A stretch of 64,000 bases of DNA from Desmodesmus armatus (lineage: Eukaryota > Chlorophyta > Chlorophyceae > Sphaeropleales > Scenedesmaceae), in NCBI GenBank assembly GCA_007449985.2, contig VIIQ02000046.1, forward strand, positions 372,001 through 436,000. Reading direction: 5' to 3'. The position numbers and the translations under genes are program-made. Position 1 is the first letter of the stretch. Every line of letters starts with the position of its first letter. Shown here one piece after another: positions 33,621 through 45,693 of this stretch. Under the pieces are notes generated by a model. The model did no database searches. It was not told where the DNA came from and saw only the letters and a list, made by a program, of their open reading frames with translations.

Positions 33621-36600
33621 ATGCAGGCTTTCCACAGCAGCAGCAGCGTAGGCGTGCGGGCCCACAGCAGAGCACACGTTGCTCCGTCCCACCAGCACAT
33701 CAGACGTGCATCAGTACCGTGTAGAGCAGCAGCTGCGTCCTCAAACGGCAGTAAATTGCATTCACAGCACGCAGCCAGCACAGGCTACCTTTGGCATGAG
33801 CTGTACTTCTGGCACTGTGCTGGCCCTTGGGGCAGCCTGCGGGAGCATGTGCAGCCGATGGACCACTCTCCAGAACATGTGGAGACGAAACGAAGGTGAT
33901 TATGTAGCCAGCCTCACTATTACCAGTCTTGTGTGCTGCTGGTGCTGGCACATGCACCATGCCAGCACAGCACACCATGGCCTGTCTCTGGGGGCGTGCA
34001 TGCAGGAGATCAGCGCGCGCTGCATGGTGCAGCCTTTCAGCACTTGCCTGAGTCAGCTCAACACAATCATGGTGTGCACTTGTGTTGCCTGCTGCCGCGT
34101 GATAGGCTACACAACCTTGTGGGAGTCAGTGGGCTGATGGACCAGCTACACATGCTCAAGCCACGGCCTGCGTCGATAGCAGAACTGTCCAGGTGAGCTC
34201 CCAGTGCATACTGGTGCTGCAGTGGTGTCCTGCCATGCAGTTGGCACCTGATGTACAGCGTGTGCTGTGCGGCCATGGCTGCAGCAGTTGCATGCACAGG
34301 CGCCCCGGCGCCTGGTCTGGCCAACTCTGACCAACGACAGGACAGGGCTGAGACCCTCATGCTGGCAGCAGCGAGTGGTAGCACTGCAAGCCAGCATGCA
34401 TCCTCCCTTCGCCCTAGCCTATTTTGCGCTCATGCTGTCTGCGCACATGCTGTCTCCCTGCCATCTGTGTGACACATGCATGCAGGGCTCATTCTGTGCA
34501 GTATGTTGAGCTGGTAGAGGCGATGAGTGAAGATTACACCAAAGGCATCCACCGCGTGGGTGATGAGTCAGCATTTATGCCTGGAGGCTTCCAGGTGGCA
34601 GCCCTGGCAGCTGGCGGTGCCATCACAGCCACTGAAGCAGTGCTGGAGGGCAGCGTGAAAAATGCATACGTGCTGTGCAGGTGCGGACGGTCACCGCATT
34701 GGGCCGCAGCTGTCTGTCATGCAGGATGAGCGCTACTGACAAATCGGCACCTGCGTTTGATCACAGCTGCCAGCACAGGCGTATCACCGCTGCATGCTGG
34801 GCCAACATCTCTCTCAGCTGGTGATGCCACTGGAGCAGAAGTGCCACTGATCGCGCACACACACGCAACCTGATGGTGTGTGCTGCAGTGCTGTCATGCG
34901 GTGCACTGGGCTCTACGAGTGACACGAGCAGTGGTGAACCATTGTGTAGTAACATGACAGTAGGGTGTGTGCGTGTGTTGCAGGCCTCCCGGGCACCATG
35001 CAGAGCACGGCAATGGTGGCGGCTACTGCATCTTCAACAACGTGGCAGTTGCAGCGCACCATGCGTTGGCGCACCACCAAGTCAGCAAGGTGGCCATCGT
35101 TGATTTTGACGTGCATCACGGCAATGGCACACAGGTGTGAGGCGTGGCCGGGAAAGCAGTGGCATTGTTACAAGCTTGTCAGGCTGTTTGGGCCATCAAC
35201 CAGCAGGCTGCAGTGGTTTGTGTGCTTGTTGGGCCACCTTGAAACACATTGGTGCAGTTGCAAACTTTGTTGAACTGGCACTCTGGAGGCCAAAGCAAGG
35301 GTCCGCAGAGGGCTGCCATCTACCATGCAGGGAGGGATGCAGTTGCAAGCTATGTGTGTCAACACACGACCCTTCCTTTCTGTCAAGCAGAATCGTGTTT
35401 GCTGCTGTGTTATCTTTTCTTGCTGCAGGCGATTTTTGAGGAGGATGACCGCGTCCTGTTCATCAGCTTGCACCAAGCTGGCAACTACCCCATTGCCTCG
35501 GGTGAGTGACACAGGGCCTGATGCTAAACCATGATGTGGCATGCACATGCCAGCAGGCCTGGGTTGCCAGCCTGACTCCTCTCAAAGAGACTTGTCCCTG
35601 GCGCACTGCTGTGGAGGCTTGGCTCACACAATCGACCCAAGCCTTCTTCGTCTAGTGCAGCTGCAGTTGCCCACAACAGACAGCAGCTGCCGTTTCAAGC
35701 TGCTTCAGTGCAGGCCTGCCACGTGCAGTACAATTGATCGGTGCAGGAGTGAGTGATTGACTGTGTGCTTGGGCTGCAGGTGGCTTGGAGGAGGTGGGCA
35801 AAGGGCGTGGCACAGGCTACACCCTCAACGTGCCCCTGCCGCCTGGCTCGGGCGGTGGTGCCTACAGGGCAGCCTTTGACCGGGTGGTGGGCCCAGCTCT
35901 GGACGCATTCCAGCCGGAGCTCATACTGGTATCAGCAGGTGCGCACCGTCAGGCATGGAGCACACACAAACCCCAGCCAGCAGCTGGAGACTTTTTGAAC
36001 ATTCAGTGTGCATTGCTGGGCGCTTTTCACTGGTGCTTCAGGTGCACTGATATAACATTCACCTGCATGCTGCCTACCGTCTGCCTGGGGCAGCAGGACT
36101 CTTGGTCAGCGCAGTTTTCATGAACAGTGGTGCTGGATGCAGCCAGCGTGGACCGCAGACGGACCTTGAGCCCGCCATGTGCTGCACTCACGTTGACGCT
36201 GAACTTGCTGCACCTGCAGGGTATGATGCCAGCTACATGGACCCACTGGGTCACATGATGCTGGGCAGCGAGGACTACAGGTACTTCATGCAGGTCATGC
36301 AGGTGAGCAGCAGGCTGGTTACAAAGCTGTGAGGGTTGAGGGCTACATAGCGGTGGTTTCCCAATGCAACACCGCGAGCAATGCATGCAGGAGAGGGAGG
36401 GAGGGACGTGATACAGCAAAGTGGTCCTCATCTGTACATCATCCTCGCCCTCGTCTGTAACACACACTTCCAGTGCGGCAGTTGCGACCGATGCGTCATG
36501 CAGCCGGCCACATCCTGCTTCGAGCGATTGGGTTGCATAGCTGCAGAGCTGCAGAACACAGAACTGCTGGCTGCAAGACTCACTTGGCCGTGCTGCTTCA

Positions 36601-37175
36601 CCTGCAGCCCCCAGTCCCAACATGCTGCCACCCTCTGCTGGTTGTTTGTGTGCAGGCAGCAGCTGACCGCCATGCGGCCGGGAGGATCGTGGCAGTTCAT
36701 GAAGGTGGCTACAGTGAGCTGTACGTCCCCTTCTGCGGCCTCGCAGTCATCGAGCAGCTGGCGCACACGCAGAGCAAGGTGCGCCAGCTCTGCCTGTGCT
36801 GTGCATATGGGGCATTGGCCTAGCTACGTGCACAGAATGGTGGCAGGGTTCAGGAATGTACAGGCAGCTGGAGTGCTTTGCAAGTGCCAGTCTAGCGCGT
36901 CTGTTGCTGCATTGTGCTGCTGACACTGTGCAGCCACCCTGGCAGCCAGCCACTTGACATTGGTGTTGTGCGCGCCCCTGTCCTTGTGTTGTCTCGGGAA
37001 CCAACAGGTGACGGACCCCTACTGGGCTGATGTGTCCTGCTACGGCTACCAGTCCCTGCAGCCCCACCAGGATGAGGTCATCAAGGCAGCAGAGCAGCAG
37101 TTGGAAAAGCTGCGGGCGGCCGTCAAGGTGCCACACAAAGCCAGCCACAACTCAGCGTCAAAGGCCGGCAGCTAG
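33621..37175 (+). CDS. Class II histone deacetylase-like amidohydrolase 2 with organelle-type transit peptide
   Basis: Nine exons (33621-33895, 34106-34192, 34486-34680, 34984-35134, 35429-35501, 35780-35938, 36220-36302, 36656-36778, 37008-37175) encode 437 residues. Compared with its neighbour it has an extra N-terminus of about 50 residues, rich in Ser/Ala/Arg and almost free of acidic residues (ending [14 protein letters not shown]), typical of chloroplast transit peptides. The catalytic set is complete: PPGHHAE (His190-His191), [10 protein letters not shown] (Asp228, His230), [12 protein letters not shown] (Asp316), [17 protein letters not shown] (Tyr360). Plant plastids contain class II deacetylases (Arabidopsis HDA14), so a plastid lysine or polyamine deacetylase is plausible. 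More introns than its paralogue; some boundaries are shared. Confidence 0.9.
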
Positions 37176-38437
37176 CTGCCTATGCAGCTTCTTGAGGGTG
37201 ACATGTGTCCGCAACGATATCCAGAATGACAATCATGCTCACATTGCACCATGCTGGTGGGCTCTTTACAGAGTGTGCAGCGCAGCCTGCCGGTCCTGTT
37301 GTGTTTGGGTATGCCGGTGCGACACAAGGAGGCTCCAGTCCAGACTTGGACAAGCCATATGGGTAATGCATGTTTTCCTGCCCCCCCCCTCATCTGCAGT
37401 CGGGGTTGAGCCCTGCGCACAAGTGATCTCATGAGCGCCGCAAGAGCGCACTTGTAGCCTGGGTTGCATTGTGATTGTGCGCACCTTGGCGTGGGCCATG
37501 GTTGATTGGGCCAAACTTCATGTGTGGTTGCGTTTCAGCATTCCTGCGTAGATGTGTCAGTGTATACAGAAGCAGGTGTGGAGGCAAACTGAGGGCCCTT
37601 GCAGTGGAGCCTGGCCAGGTCCATGTTGGAAGAGTCAGGAGGGCTGACAAAGTGCAAGACTGCATCTTGCATATGAGTTGTATGAGTATGTAAGGAGCAG
37701 TCTGAGTTCTCGCAGCATCGTGGAACCTAAATCCTTGGCGGGCACACAATTGGGAACGCCACCAGGCCTCCTTGCCGCGCTCAAAATGTTTGTGGTCACT
37801 AACTGTGCTTTCCAAAGCGGCTTGCATCGGCGTGTGCGCCCCCGTGTCTCTCATTGGGCCAAACCCCAGACCCCTAGTCAACGGTTTGCACCAAACTCCA
37901 TTCCCTATTGGTACCCAGCTCCATCCTGACTCATGCACTGGTTCGGACCTCACCACCGAGACATTCCCATCCCTTCCCCGCTCTTTCCTTAGTGACACCA
38001 CACCGGTGTCACATCGCACAGCAATCCGCAAACTCCCTCGTACGACTGTCTGTGCAGTGCGATCTATCGCTGAGCTACGCAAGGTATGGTTTGGAGCACA
38101 ATGGGAAGCTTAGCGGTGCTGTTGGTGCAGACAGCTGTTTTGAGATGTTGGCACTGTCTTGCAGCGCCCAGGCGCCCTGCAGCCAAGCAGCGGCCTGGGC
38201 CGGGCAGCAATAGTTGCATTGCGCTTGAATGCATTTGAAGCGCTTCTGTAGGGCCCCAGAAAGCTTGACACGTGTCTCACCAGAGTTCCCTTCCCTTGCT
38301 GCCCGCAGAGCTGAAGCTTCCCAGCCACAGGCACCTGCTCCTTCAGTCTCGACAACTTCCTAACCGTCATCAGTGCATTTCCCACGCAGCAGGGCTCCTC
38401 CCTGCTCGCAGAGCTGCTGGGTGCAGCTGGTCCAGCA
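37176..38437. other. Intergenic between deacetylase 2 and the GT2 gene
   Basis: Contains a TGTAA at 37689-37693 (515 bases after the deacetylase 2 stop) and should hold the GT2 promoter and 5' UTR. A 217-codon minus-strand open frame (38082-37429) has no ATG context, splice or domain support. Confidence 0.4.
37689..37693 (+). terminator. TGTAA poly(A) signal, deacetylase 2
   Basis: Chlorophyte poly(A) pentamer downstream of the second deacetylase; motif-only evidence. Confidence 0.35.
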
Positions 38438-41400
38438 ATGGATCCCAGGTACCCAGCCCAGGGCTCTTTCCCACCAGTCTACAGCCCTGCTCAAGAGCAA
38501 GACTCAATGTACGCCGACCCCAATAACCCATTTGTGCAGCAACACTCGGCAGCAGCAGGTAACCCCTTCCTGACACCCCAGATGTGGCAGGCAGCACAGC
38601 AGCCCCAGCCGATGTATCCCTACGTGCCCCAGGGCATGTCTGACACCCTGCCCAGCCAGCAGAGGGACACCTCAAGCAGCCCCGTCAGCAGGACCAGCAG
38701 CAACATCCCGGCCAGTCGTGGCGTCCCCAGCTACCCTGTCATCTCACAGGCCAGTCTGGACCAGGCCCCCAAGGAGCACAAGCAGCACCAGGTGCCCATG
38801 TTCCCTGACATCCAGCTCAACAAGGACACCGCAAGGCCTGTGCTGACTACACCACCCGTCGCCGTCACACAGCCCCAGGAGCAGGCACGCCCAGGTAAGC
38901 TTGCACTGCTGCTTGTGCTGCCGTCCTTGTGTGGCCATTTGCTTGGTGCCTTGTTGGGCATGCAGCTCATCCCTGACCTGCATGTAGTCTGTTGAACGAA
39001 TCTGTGCAAGGTATGGCATGCAGCATGCAGTACAGACACTCAAGTGTGTGCGGTCCAAGTCCAGTGTCCTCTCACACCATGCCCTGACGCTACCTCTGCC
39101 CGTCTTGCCTCCCTGCTGCCCTCTCCCTCTCTCCTGCAGGGTGGTTCCAGCGCCTGTTCGGCAGCAAGCCCGTCGCCCCGGCACCCAGCCAGCCCCTGTC
39201 CCGCATGGCCTCCCTGGCCCCGCTGGGAGCTGCTGCCGCCCTGATGAGCCAACGCGTGGTGTGGGCGCCCCGCCAGGCCCCCAACCCCTTCAGGCGCAGC
39301 TTCAGCCCCCTGGCTCTGCTGCTGTTCATCGGTTTCCTGGCTGCTGCCGGCTACTACTTCTTCATCAGGATCACACGCACACTCAACATGGGCAACCACA
39401 CCTGGTGAGTAGGCATGTGCACAGCTGCCCGGTGGTTGCGCAGGAGATTTGCATGCTGCGGCTGCAGGACAGCCTGGGCCATGCTTGCTTCGTTGTGGGG
39501 CATGTGGTGGTTCTTCCAGGTTTGGCGGAGCCCGACCGGCTTTGCCAAGCTGGAAGAACCTCCACATGCCCTAAAACAAAGTAAGCATCGCCCAGGCTGC
39601 CCCGCATCAACAGCATGCAAAGTAAGGCTTCCAAGCTTGTTGTCAAGCAAGCATGCAACCCTGCTGCCACAGCAAAATGTCACCAGTGCACGCCGCCAGT
39701 GCAAAGCTGCGTGAAGCACTTTTGCGCCTGTCAGCTTGGGCGTAGGAGTTTTGTGCTGTCAGAGTTGCCTGTACGACTGGCTGCTTACCAGTTCAGAGAG
39801 GACCCCGCCAGAACAGCGTTGCCTTGCAGTCTTCCTTGCTGTGAGCAGCAGTTTGCTTGCTGCATGCGCTCAACCCCTTGGCTCCTGCCAACAGCAGCCT
39901 TGCATGTGCCGGCCGCACCCGTGACTCTCTCCATCTCTCTCTGACGTGCTGCCCTCCTGCCCATGCACCAACCACCCTCTATTATCCTGCAGGTATGGCG
40001 TGCTGATCCTGGTGGTGGAGTTTATTGGCCTGACAAGCGTGCTGCCCTACGGCCTGATGCTGCCCTTCTACACCAGCAGCAGTGGCAGCAAAGGCCTGCC
40101 CATCGACGACGGCCGTGTGGTGTTGCCTGCTGACAAGCGCTTCAGGGTGCATATCTTGGTGCCTTGCTACAAGGTAAGGCTCCTGCACCACCTGCATGCG
40201 GGCTTGTTTTCACTTCTGTCTGAGCTTCCTGTGCTGACCTGCTTTTTGAGCACATGAATCCAGCTGGGGTATGCATCTGGGCTTGATTTGATGCTGGGGA
40301 TCTAGACTATGCACAGCCCCACAGCCATGTGTTTGCTGCTGCTATGTGCTGACCCTTCCCTGCCCTTACCCGCCCCACCCCATCCCCACCGATGCGCCCG
40401 CAGGAGGCGCTGGAGGTTATCACCAACACCGTGACAGCCGCCCTGGCTGCAGAGGTGCCCCCCGGCGTGACCCGCATCCTGTACCTCTGCGATGATGGCA
40501 AGGACCCAGCCAAGCGCGAGTTCATCAAGTCCCTTGGTGACGAGGCACGCTACGTCAGCGGCCGCACGCGCAAGGCGGGAGAGATCAACGGCAAGTCCGC
40601 CAACGTCAACAACTGCCTGCGCAACGTGATCTTCCCAGAGTATGAGGGCAGTCCTGCAACCATCCCTATGAGGGAGCTGGTGGTGGTGTTTGATGCTGAC
40701 ATGGCTGCACGCCGCAACTTCCTGCTCAAGGTAAGGACACTTCGCTGATAGTAGTATTGGTTTTGTATGTGCTGAGATGCTGTCGACAGTGTGCCAGTTT
40801 GCGCAGTTTCTGCTGTAACGGCATGATCCTGCACAGCATAACTGCAGCAGCTGTTGCATGTTGTCGATTCACAGTGGATGGAATGTTCAGTTGGTTTGGT
40901 TGGAAAGCTAGTGGCTATTTCTGACACCTGCCTTGCTCTTCCTGTTGCTGCTTTCCCGCCTTCACAGGTCCTGGAGGCCATGTGGGACGACAGCTGCTCC
41001 CTGGTGCTGACCCCCCAGGCCTTCTCCAACATCAACCCCAAGGCAGACATCTTCAACAACATCAACCAGCAGTTCTGGGAGTATGTGCTGCCCGGCTGTG
41101 ACGCCCTGGGATACATCGCATGTACCGGCACCAACTTCTGCCTGCGCGCACGCAGCTTGGCACAGGTACGGCGCTCTCCTGAGCTCAGGTTGCTGTCACA
41201 GCCAACAGTATGGCCTGAACTGGCTTCTTGGCTGGCCACAGCACCCAAGCTGCATTCCACAGTGGAGCTTTCAGCCTTGATTGCTTTTGCATGGTGTCAG
41301 CAAGACAAATCTTGTTCTTGCCTTCTCTGCAGGCTGCTATTGTGCTGTCTCCCTGCTTGGCTCACACTCACACGTCCCTGTTGTGCACCACCTGCTTGTC

Positions 41401-44240
41401 TTATCCCTCCAGGTGGGCTGGTTCCCTGAGTACACCATCACTGAGGACTATGCCCTGTCCATGGAGCTCAAGTCCGCAGGGTTCAAGGGTCGCTACCTGT
41501 CTGAGTACCTGGCAGTCGGCGAGGCACCCGATGAGATCCGCAACGTGTGCAGGCAGCGCAGCCGCTGGACCAAGGGCCACATGCAGATCTTCTTTTCCCG
41601 CCGCTGCCCCCTGTTCAACTGGAAGCTTCCCTTCATCCACAAGCTGCTCTACACCAACGGCACCTGGGCGTAAGTTTCTTCGCTGCTGGCTTTCCTGTTC
41701 TCCCTGCATGCGACATCGCAGCCGCTTGCTACAGCAGTTGTTCGACACACAGAGTTGGAGCGTGTTGTGTGGTTGTCATCATGTGCTTGCTTTTGACCAT
41801 TCAGCAGGAGCAGAAGCACGCTGCTCTGTTTGCCAGATAGACTTTTCAAGCATGTGTGCTGACGTTGACTGGTGTCTGCTGTTGCTGTCCTGCAGGTACT
41901 TCACTACCATCATCACCACCCTGGTGTTCCTGTTTGTGCCCTTCAACTCACTGGTGTTTGGCTACCACCCCGTGACCTTCTCCTACGAGTTTGCCCTGGC
42001 CGCCACCATCTACCTGCCCCTCAACTGGATGCTGATGAACTACGTGCGCAAGCCCCAGCACATGAAGGGACAGTGGATGGCGCAGGTGTCCAACCACATC
42101 CTGTGCTTCACTTACATCAAGGCCGTCGGCAACACACTCCTGTGAGTGCTGCATGGACTGCTGGGCTGGGCTTGCTGCTGGCCAAGGTTGTCTGGATTTA
42201 TTTTGTTGCTGGTTTGCTTGCCTGAAAGCCTCAATAGCATGCGGTGTAGAAGTGACAGGGTCCAGGTGGTCACACCAGGGAGAAAGGAGACACGCCTACC
42301 CCTGCTGCAGAGTTGATGGTCTGTTTGCTGCCAGAATCGGAAACAGTGGTACTGACGGTCATGCTATCCTTGTGTTTGTGTTGCCGCGCGCAGGTCCATT
42401 GTCGGGTTCAAGGCCACAGCCGGCTTCAAGGCAACAGACAAGTCCGGCGGCAACACTGCCATCGCCGCGATCAAGAACCTGGGCGCCAACCTGGTCAACG
42501 CCATGAACGGCACAGCAGCAGCACCCGCAGACACCCTGCCCGTGAGCCAGCCTCCCCTGGCTGCAGCTGCCAACCCCAAGCCCGTGGCTCCCCCCAAGGT
42601 CATCATCGGCCCCAATGGAGAGCGCATTGTGCAGCGCCCCATGACTCAGGCAGAGGTCATGCAGGTGAGGATGATGAGGCATCGAGTGAATGGGGTGAAT
42701 GATTTTTTGCTGGGTTCAAAGGTTGTTGGGTGCTTTGGGGTGCCTGTATGCTGCGCTGTGCTGGTCTGAATATTCGCATTTGCCCTTATCGTGGGGCCAG
42801 CAGCCAGTCTTGTTCTCCTGCTGCCACTCCTATTGTCGTCGGCTGCAATGGACTGACCGGCCTTTCTCTGCTGTTCCTGCCTTCCTCACCCCCCTGCTGC
42901 CCCAACCCACAGGCCCAGTTGAAGGCTCAGGCACGCAACAAGAAGCCCGAGCGCCGCGGCTGCTGGCTGTGGGTGAACGCCAAGACCCTTGAGGGAGCCC
43001 TGGACCCCCTGTTCCTGGCCTTCAGCCTGTGTGTCAGCCTGGCATCCATTGCCGCAGGCGTCTTCACCATCGTCAAGAGCAACAGCTTCAACTTCACCGT
43101 CAACAGCTGGGACGACTTCACGCAGGTGTGCAGGAGTGGGGTCTTAGCATGGATGATGTATTGCCTTTACTTGCTGGGCCTCTGCTTTGTGGGGTGCTTC
43201 TGGGTTGTGACGCCTGTGTGCATGCATGGCTGTTGGACGCCTGTGGGCATGGTGTGCAGCTGTTCAAGAAACGTTTCGAAACATCTTTCGGCTGGGGTAC
43301 TGACATCCTGCGCTGTGCTGTGCTGTGTGCTGTGTCGTCCTTCAGGTGTTCACCTCTGGCCGTCTGGACGTGTACATCCTGGTGCCCATGCTGTGGGCCC
43401 TGTACAACGCCATCCCACCCCTGCTGTTCTTTGTGTACTTTTTCACCAAGGGCAAGGTGCTGCAGGGCCTGTGCAGCTTTATGCAGGTGCTGGGAGTCAT
43501 CCTGGCAGCAGGTGAGAACCATATGGCTGGGCTTGCTAGGTTTGGCTAGATGATCGCTGGTGGGGATTACTTCGGCTGTGGGTGGCCGGGCGCTGGTGGG
43601 GTGCTCCTGCCATGGGCACTTTCATCAGTCTCCCTGCCCCTGCTGCTTGTGCTGGAAGTCAGGATGTTACAAGTGCTCACAGCCCCGCTGCATGCTTGGC
43701 CTGCTGCCTGGAGCTCAAGCCAGCACTCCCCTTTGCCTCCTGCCTGCCAGCCTCATTGCTCCCTGCTTACCAGCTGCTCAGCCGTCGGCCATCAGGATAC
43801 GGATCATGCGCCATCACTCCTCCTGACATCAGCTGGAACATGACGCCAGCAACCTCTGACCGCCCCTTGCTGCTCGCTCTGCCCCTGGTTATGTGTTCTC
43901 TCCTTGCCGTTCTTCTGCTTCCGCCCCGTCCCTGCGCCACTCGCGCCTTATCCTCTCCTCGCCGCGCACTCCGCGCCCTAATTCGCCGTCCCCATTACGG
44001 CCATATCGCGCCCCTGTGCGCCCCGTCGCCATCTGTCTCGTGTGGTCTTCTTCTTTGTTGTGTTGTCTAGCTTGTGTGTTGTTGTTGTGGATCGCACCCC
44101 TGCTGCCCTACAAGGGTGATGCAGCCCCTGCACCCATCTCAAGCCTCACACACCAGATGAACTCAGCCTTTGCCGCAACCGCCAACAATGCAGCACCAGG
44201 CGTAGTGCCCGGCAGTGTGTCTGGCAGGCTGATGTTCTAA
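38438..44240 (+). CDS. Cellulose-synthase-like glycosyltransferase, family GT2 (short isoform)
   Basis: A membrane processive beta-glucan synthase. Eleven exons: 38438-38894, 39140-39404, 39993-40173, 40404-40730, 40968-41165, 41413-41669, 41896-42141, 42394-42664, 42913-43125, 43346-43511, 44071-44240. Together they encode 916 residues in frame. A Pro/Gln/Ser-rich cytosolic N-terminus (1-150) is followed by two membrane segments (ALLLFIGFLAAAGYYFF; VLILVVEFIGLTSVL), then the GT2 core. The core shows the D,D,D,QxxRW signature: DDG at 331-333, FDADMA with DAD at 398-400, TED at 486-488 and QRSRW at 524-528. Several C-terminal membrane helices and a Lys-containing loop follow. Overall it is closer to bacterial BcsA-like or algal Csl enzymes than to plant CesA: no N-terminal RING and no plant-conserved insertion seen. 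UDP-glucose is the expected donor. The last exon is optional: see the GH9 entry. Confidence 0.88.
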
Positions 44241-45693
44241 GTGCAGCAGGCAGATGCAGCAAACAGTTTGGCCCTGCGGCGAGCCGTGCATGTGCAGCGG
44301 CTGCAGCATGCGGAGCTGCTCTCGCGCGCCTGCTGCGTGTGAGGTTTGTATCAGTATGGTTGTGCAAGCATCGGGTGGTGGGGTCGGTGTGTTGTTGATG
44401 CTGTGCGGCAGGTGTGCTGCGATTTTGGGTATGACTGGTGGATCCTGCCGCATTGGCAGGTGTTGTTGTTGCTGACGCTGCATTCCTTGAATGTCAAGAA
44501 CTTGAGTGCAGGATGGGCTTTGTGTATTGTTCATAGACAGTAACATTCTTTGGTTGCGACCTGACCTAGTTGTGGGATGCAGTGATCCCCTATGTCAGCA
44601 CGCAGTAGGGTTCCAGCATGAGTGCTTTCAGAGTTGCTGGCTGTGTTGTGTGTGGCATTCAGACAGCTTTGTGGGTGACAGCTGGAGTGCTCTGTCCAAG
44701 AGCGCAGGGTGATTGCAGCAGGCCCTGTGCAGCAGCGCAGCACAGCACAGCACGCAGTTGCTGTACCTACTGAAACGTTCTGGTTCATCCCTTCAATAAC
44801 TACGTCCATCTGCCAGCAACCCCTTGCAACGTCCTTGTGTGGCTGCAAGATGCCGCACCAGATGTGCAGTTGTGGAGAGTGGGCCCTTTGTGTTGCTCAA
44901 GGTGCTGCTGACAGCATGCACAAACGGGCCTTTGTACCTTTTTCAAATTGACCCTCAGTGCACATGAGTGCAGTTCTTGGTCTGTGTACCTGTTGCGGGT
45001 GTGAGGGTGACTGTGTGAAGCTTGATTGTTTGTAACCTGTGTCTGTTGCATTTGACTGTAGGGGGCGTAGCGTAGACCAACTGTAGGGGGGCTTTGCCAG
45101 GGAGACAGTCACTGCTTCTGCCACTGTAGTGTACTGAGTATCCTTGCATGGCAGTCCACACATGCACAAGTTCTGCCCCTGCCTTTTCTGTTGGCGCCAG
45201 CGCCCCCCTCCACAGGGGCACCTGGTCCTCTACGCCTCACCAGCCTATAGTAGCTACGTTCAAACTATGCTAGCCATCTGACAAGGCACAGCTCCCAGCT
45301 GTGCTGTGCTACCAGAACATACGCTGCCGTTTTAGCAGCACAGTTGCCCACATTGCTAGCTGCCTGTCAGGGCGCTACTTACTACCGCTAGCACCACATT
45401 TGCCAAAAGCACTCGTGTCCCATCCATGCCAACTTTCTGCACAGGCATGGGCAGCTATCAAAGTCAGTTCTTGTCAGCCCAGGCAACCCAAAGGCAAGCA
45501 GCACTGACGCACTGTGCTGCTCTGCCTGCGTGGCATCCTTGCAGAGACCACAAGCAAGCAACCCCCTGTCAGCCATGAGGGCTGACTGTCTATGTAGCAT
45601 AATCCGGCCTAAAATCCTACCCACTCGAGCAACCGACCACTCACACCAGTGCTGTGTGCTGCCCGCCCCCACCCCCTGCTTTCTGCACTGCAG
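44241..45693. other. Between the GT2 short terminal exon and the GH9 exons
   Basis: Holds the 3' UTR of the short GT2 transcript and a TGTAA at 45031. No exon with an ATG and a phase-1 donor that could start a separate GH9 gene was found, although a short one could be missed. If the fusion transcript exists, this stretch is intron. Confidence 0.4.
45031..45035 (+). terminator. TGTAA poly(A) signal for the short GT2 transcript
   Basis: Chlorophyte poly(A) pentamer 791 bases after the GT2 stop codon and before the GH9 exons. If used, it would terminate the short isoform. Confidence 0.4.

Noticed and set aside
37429..38082. A 217-codon minus-strand open frame between deacetylase 2 and GT2
   Set aside because: No splice, motif or compositional support; it lies in the expected GT2 upstream region.
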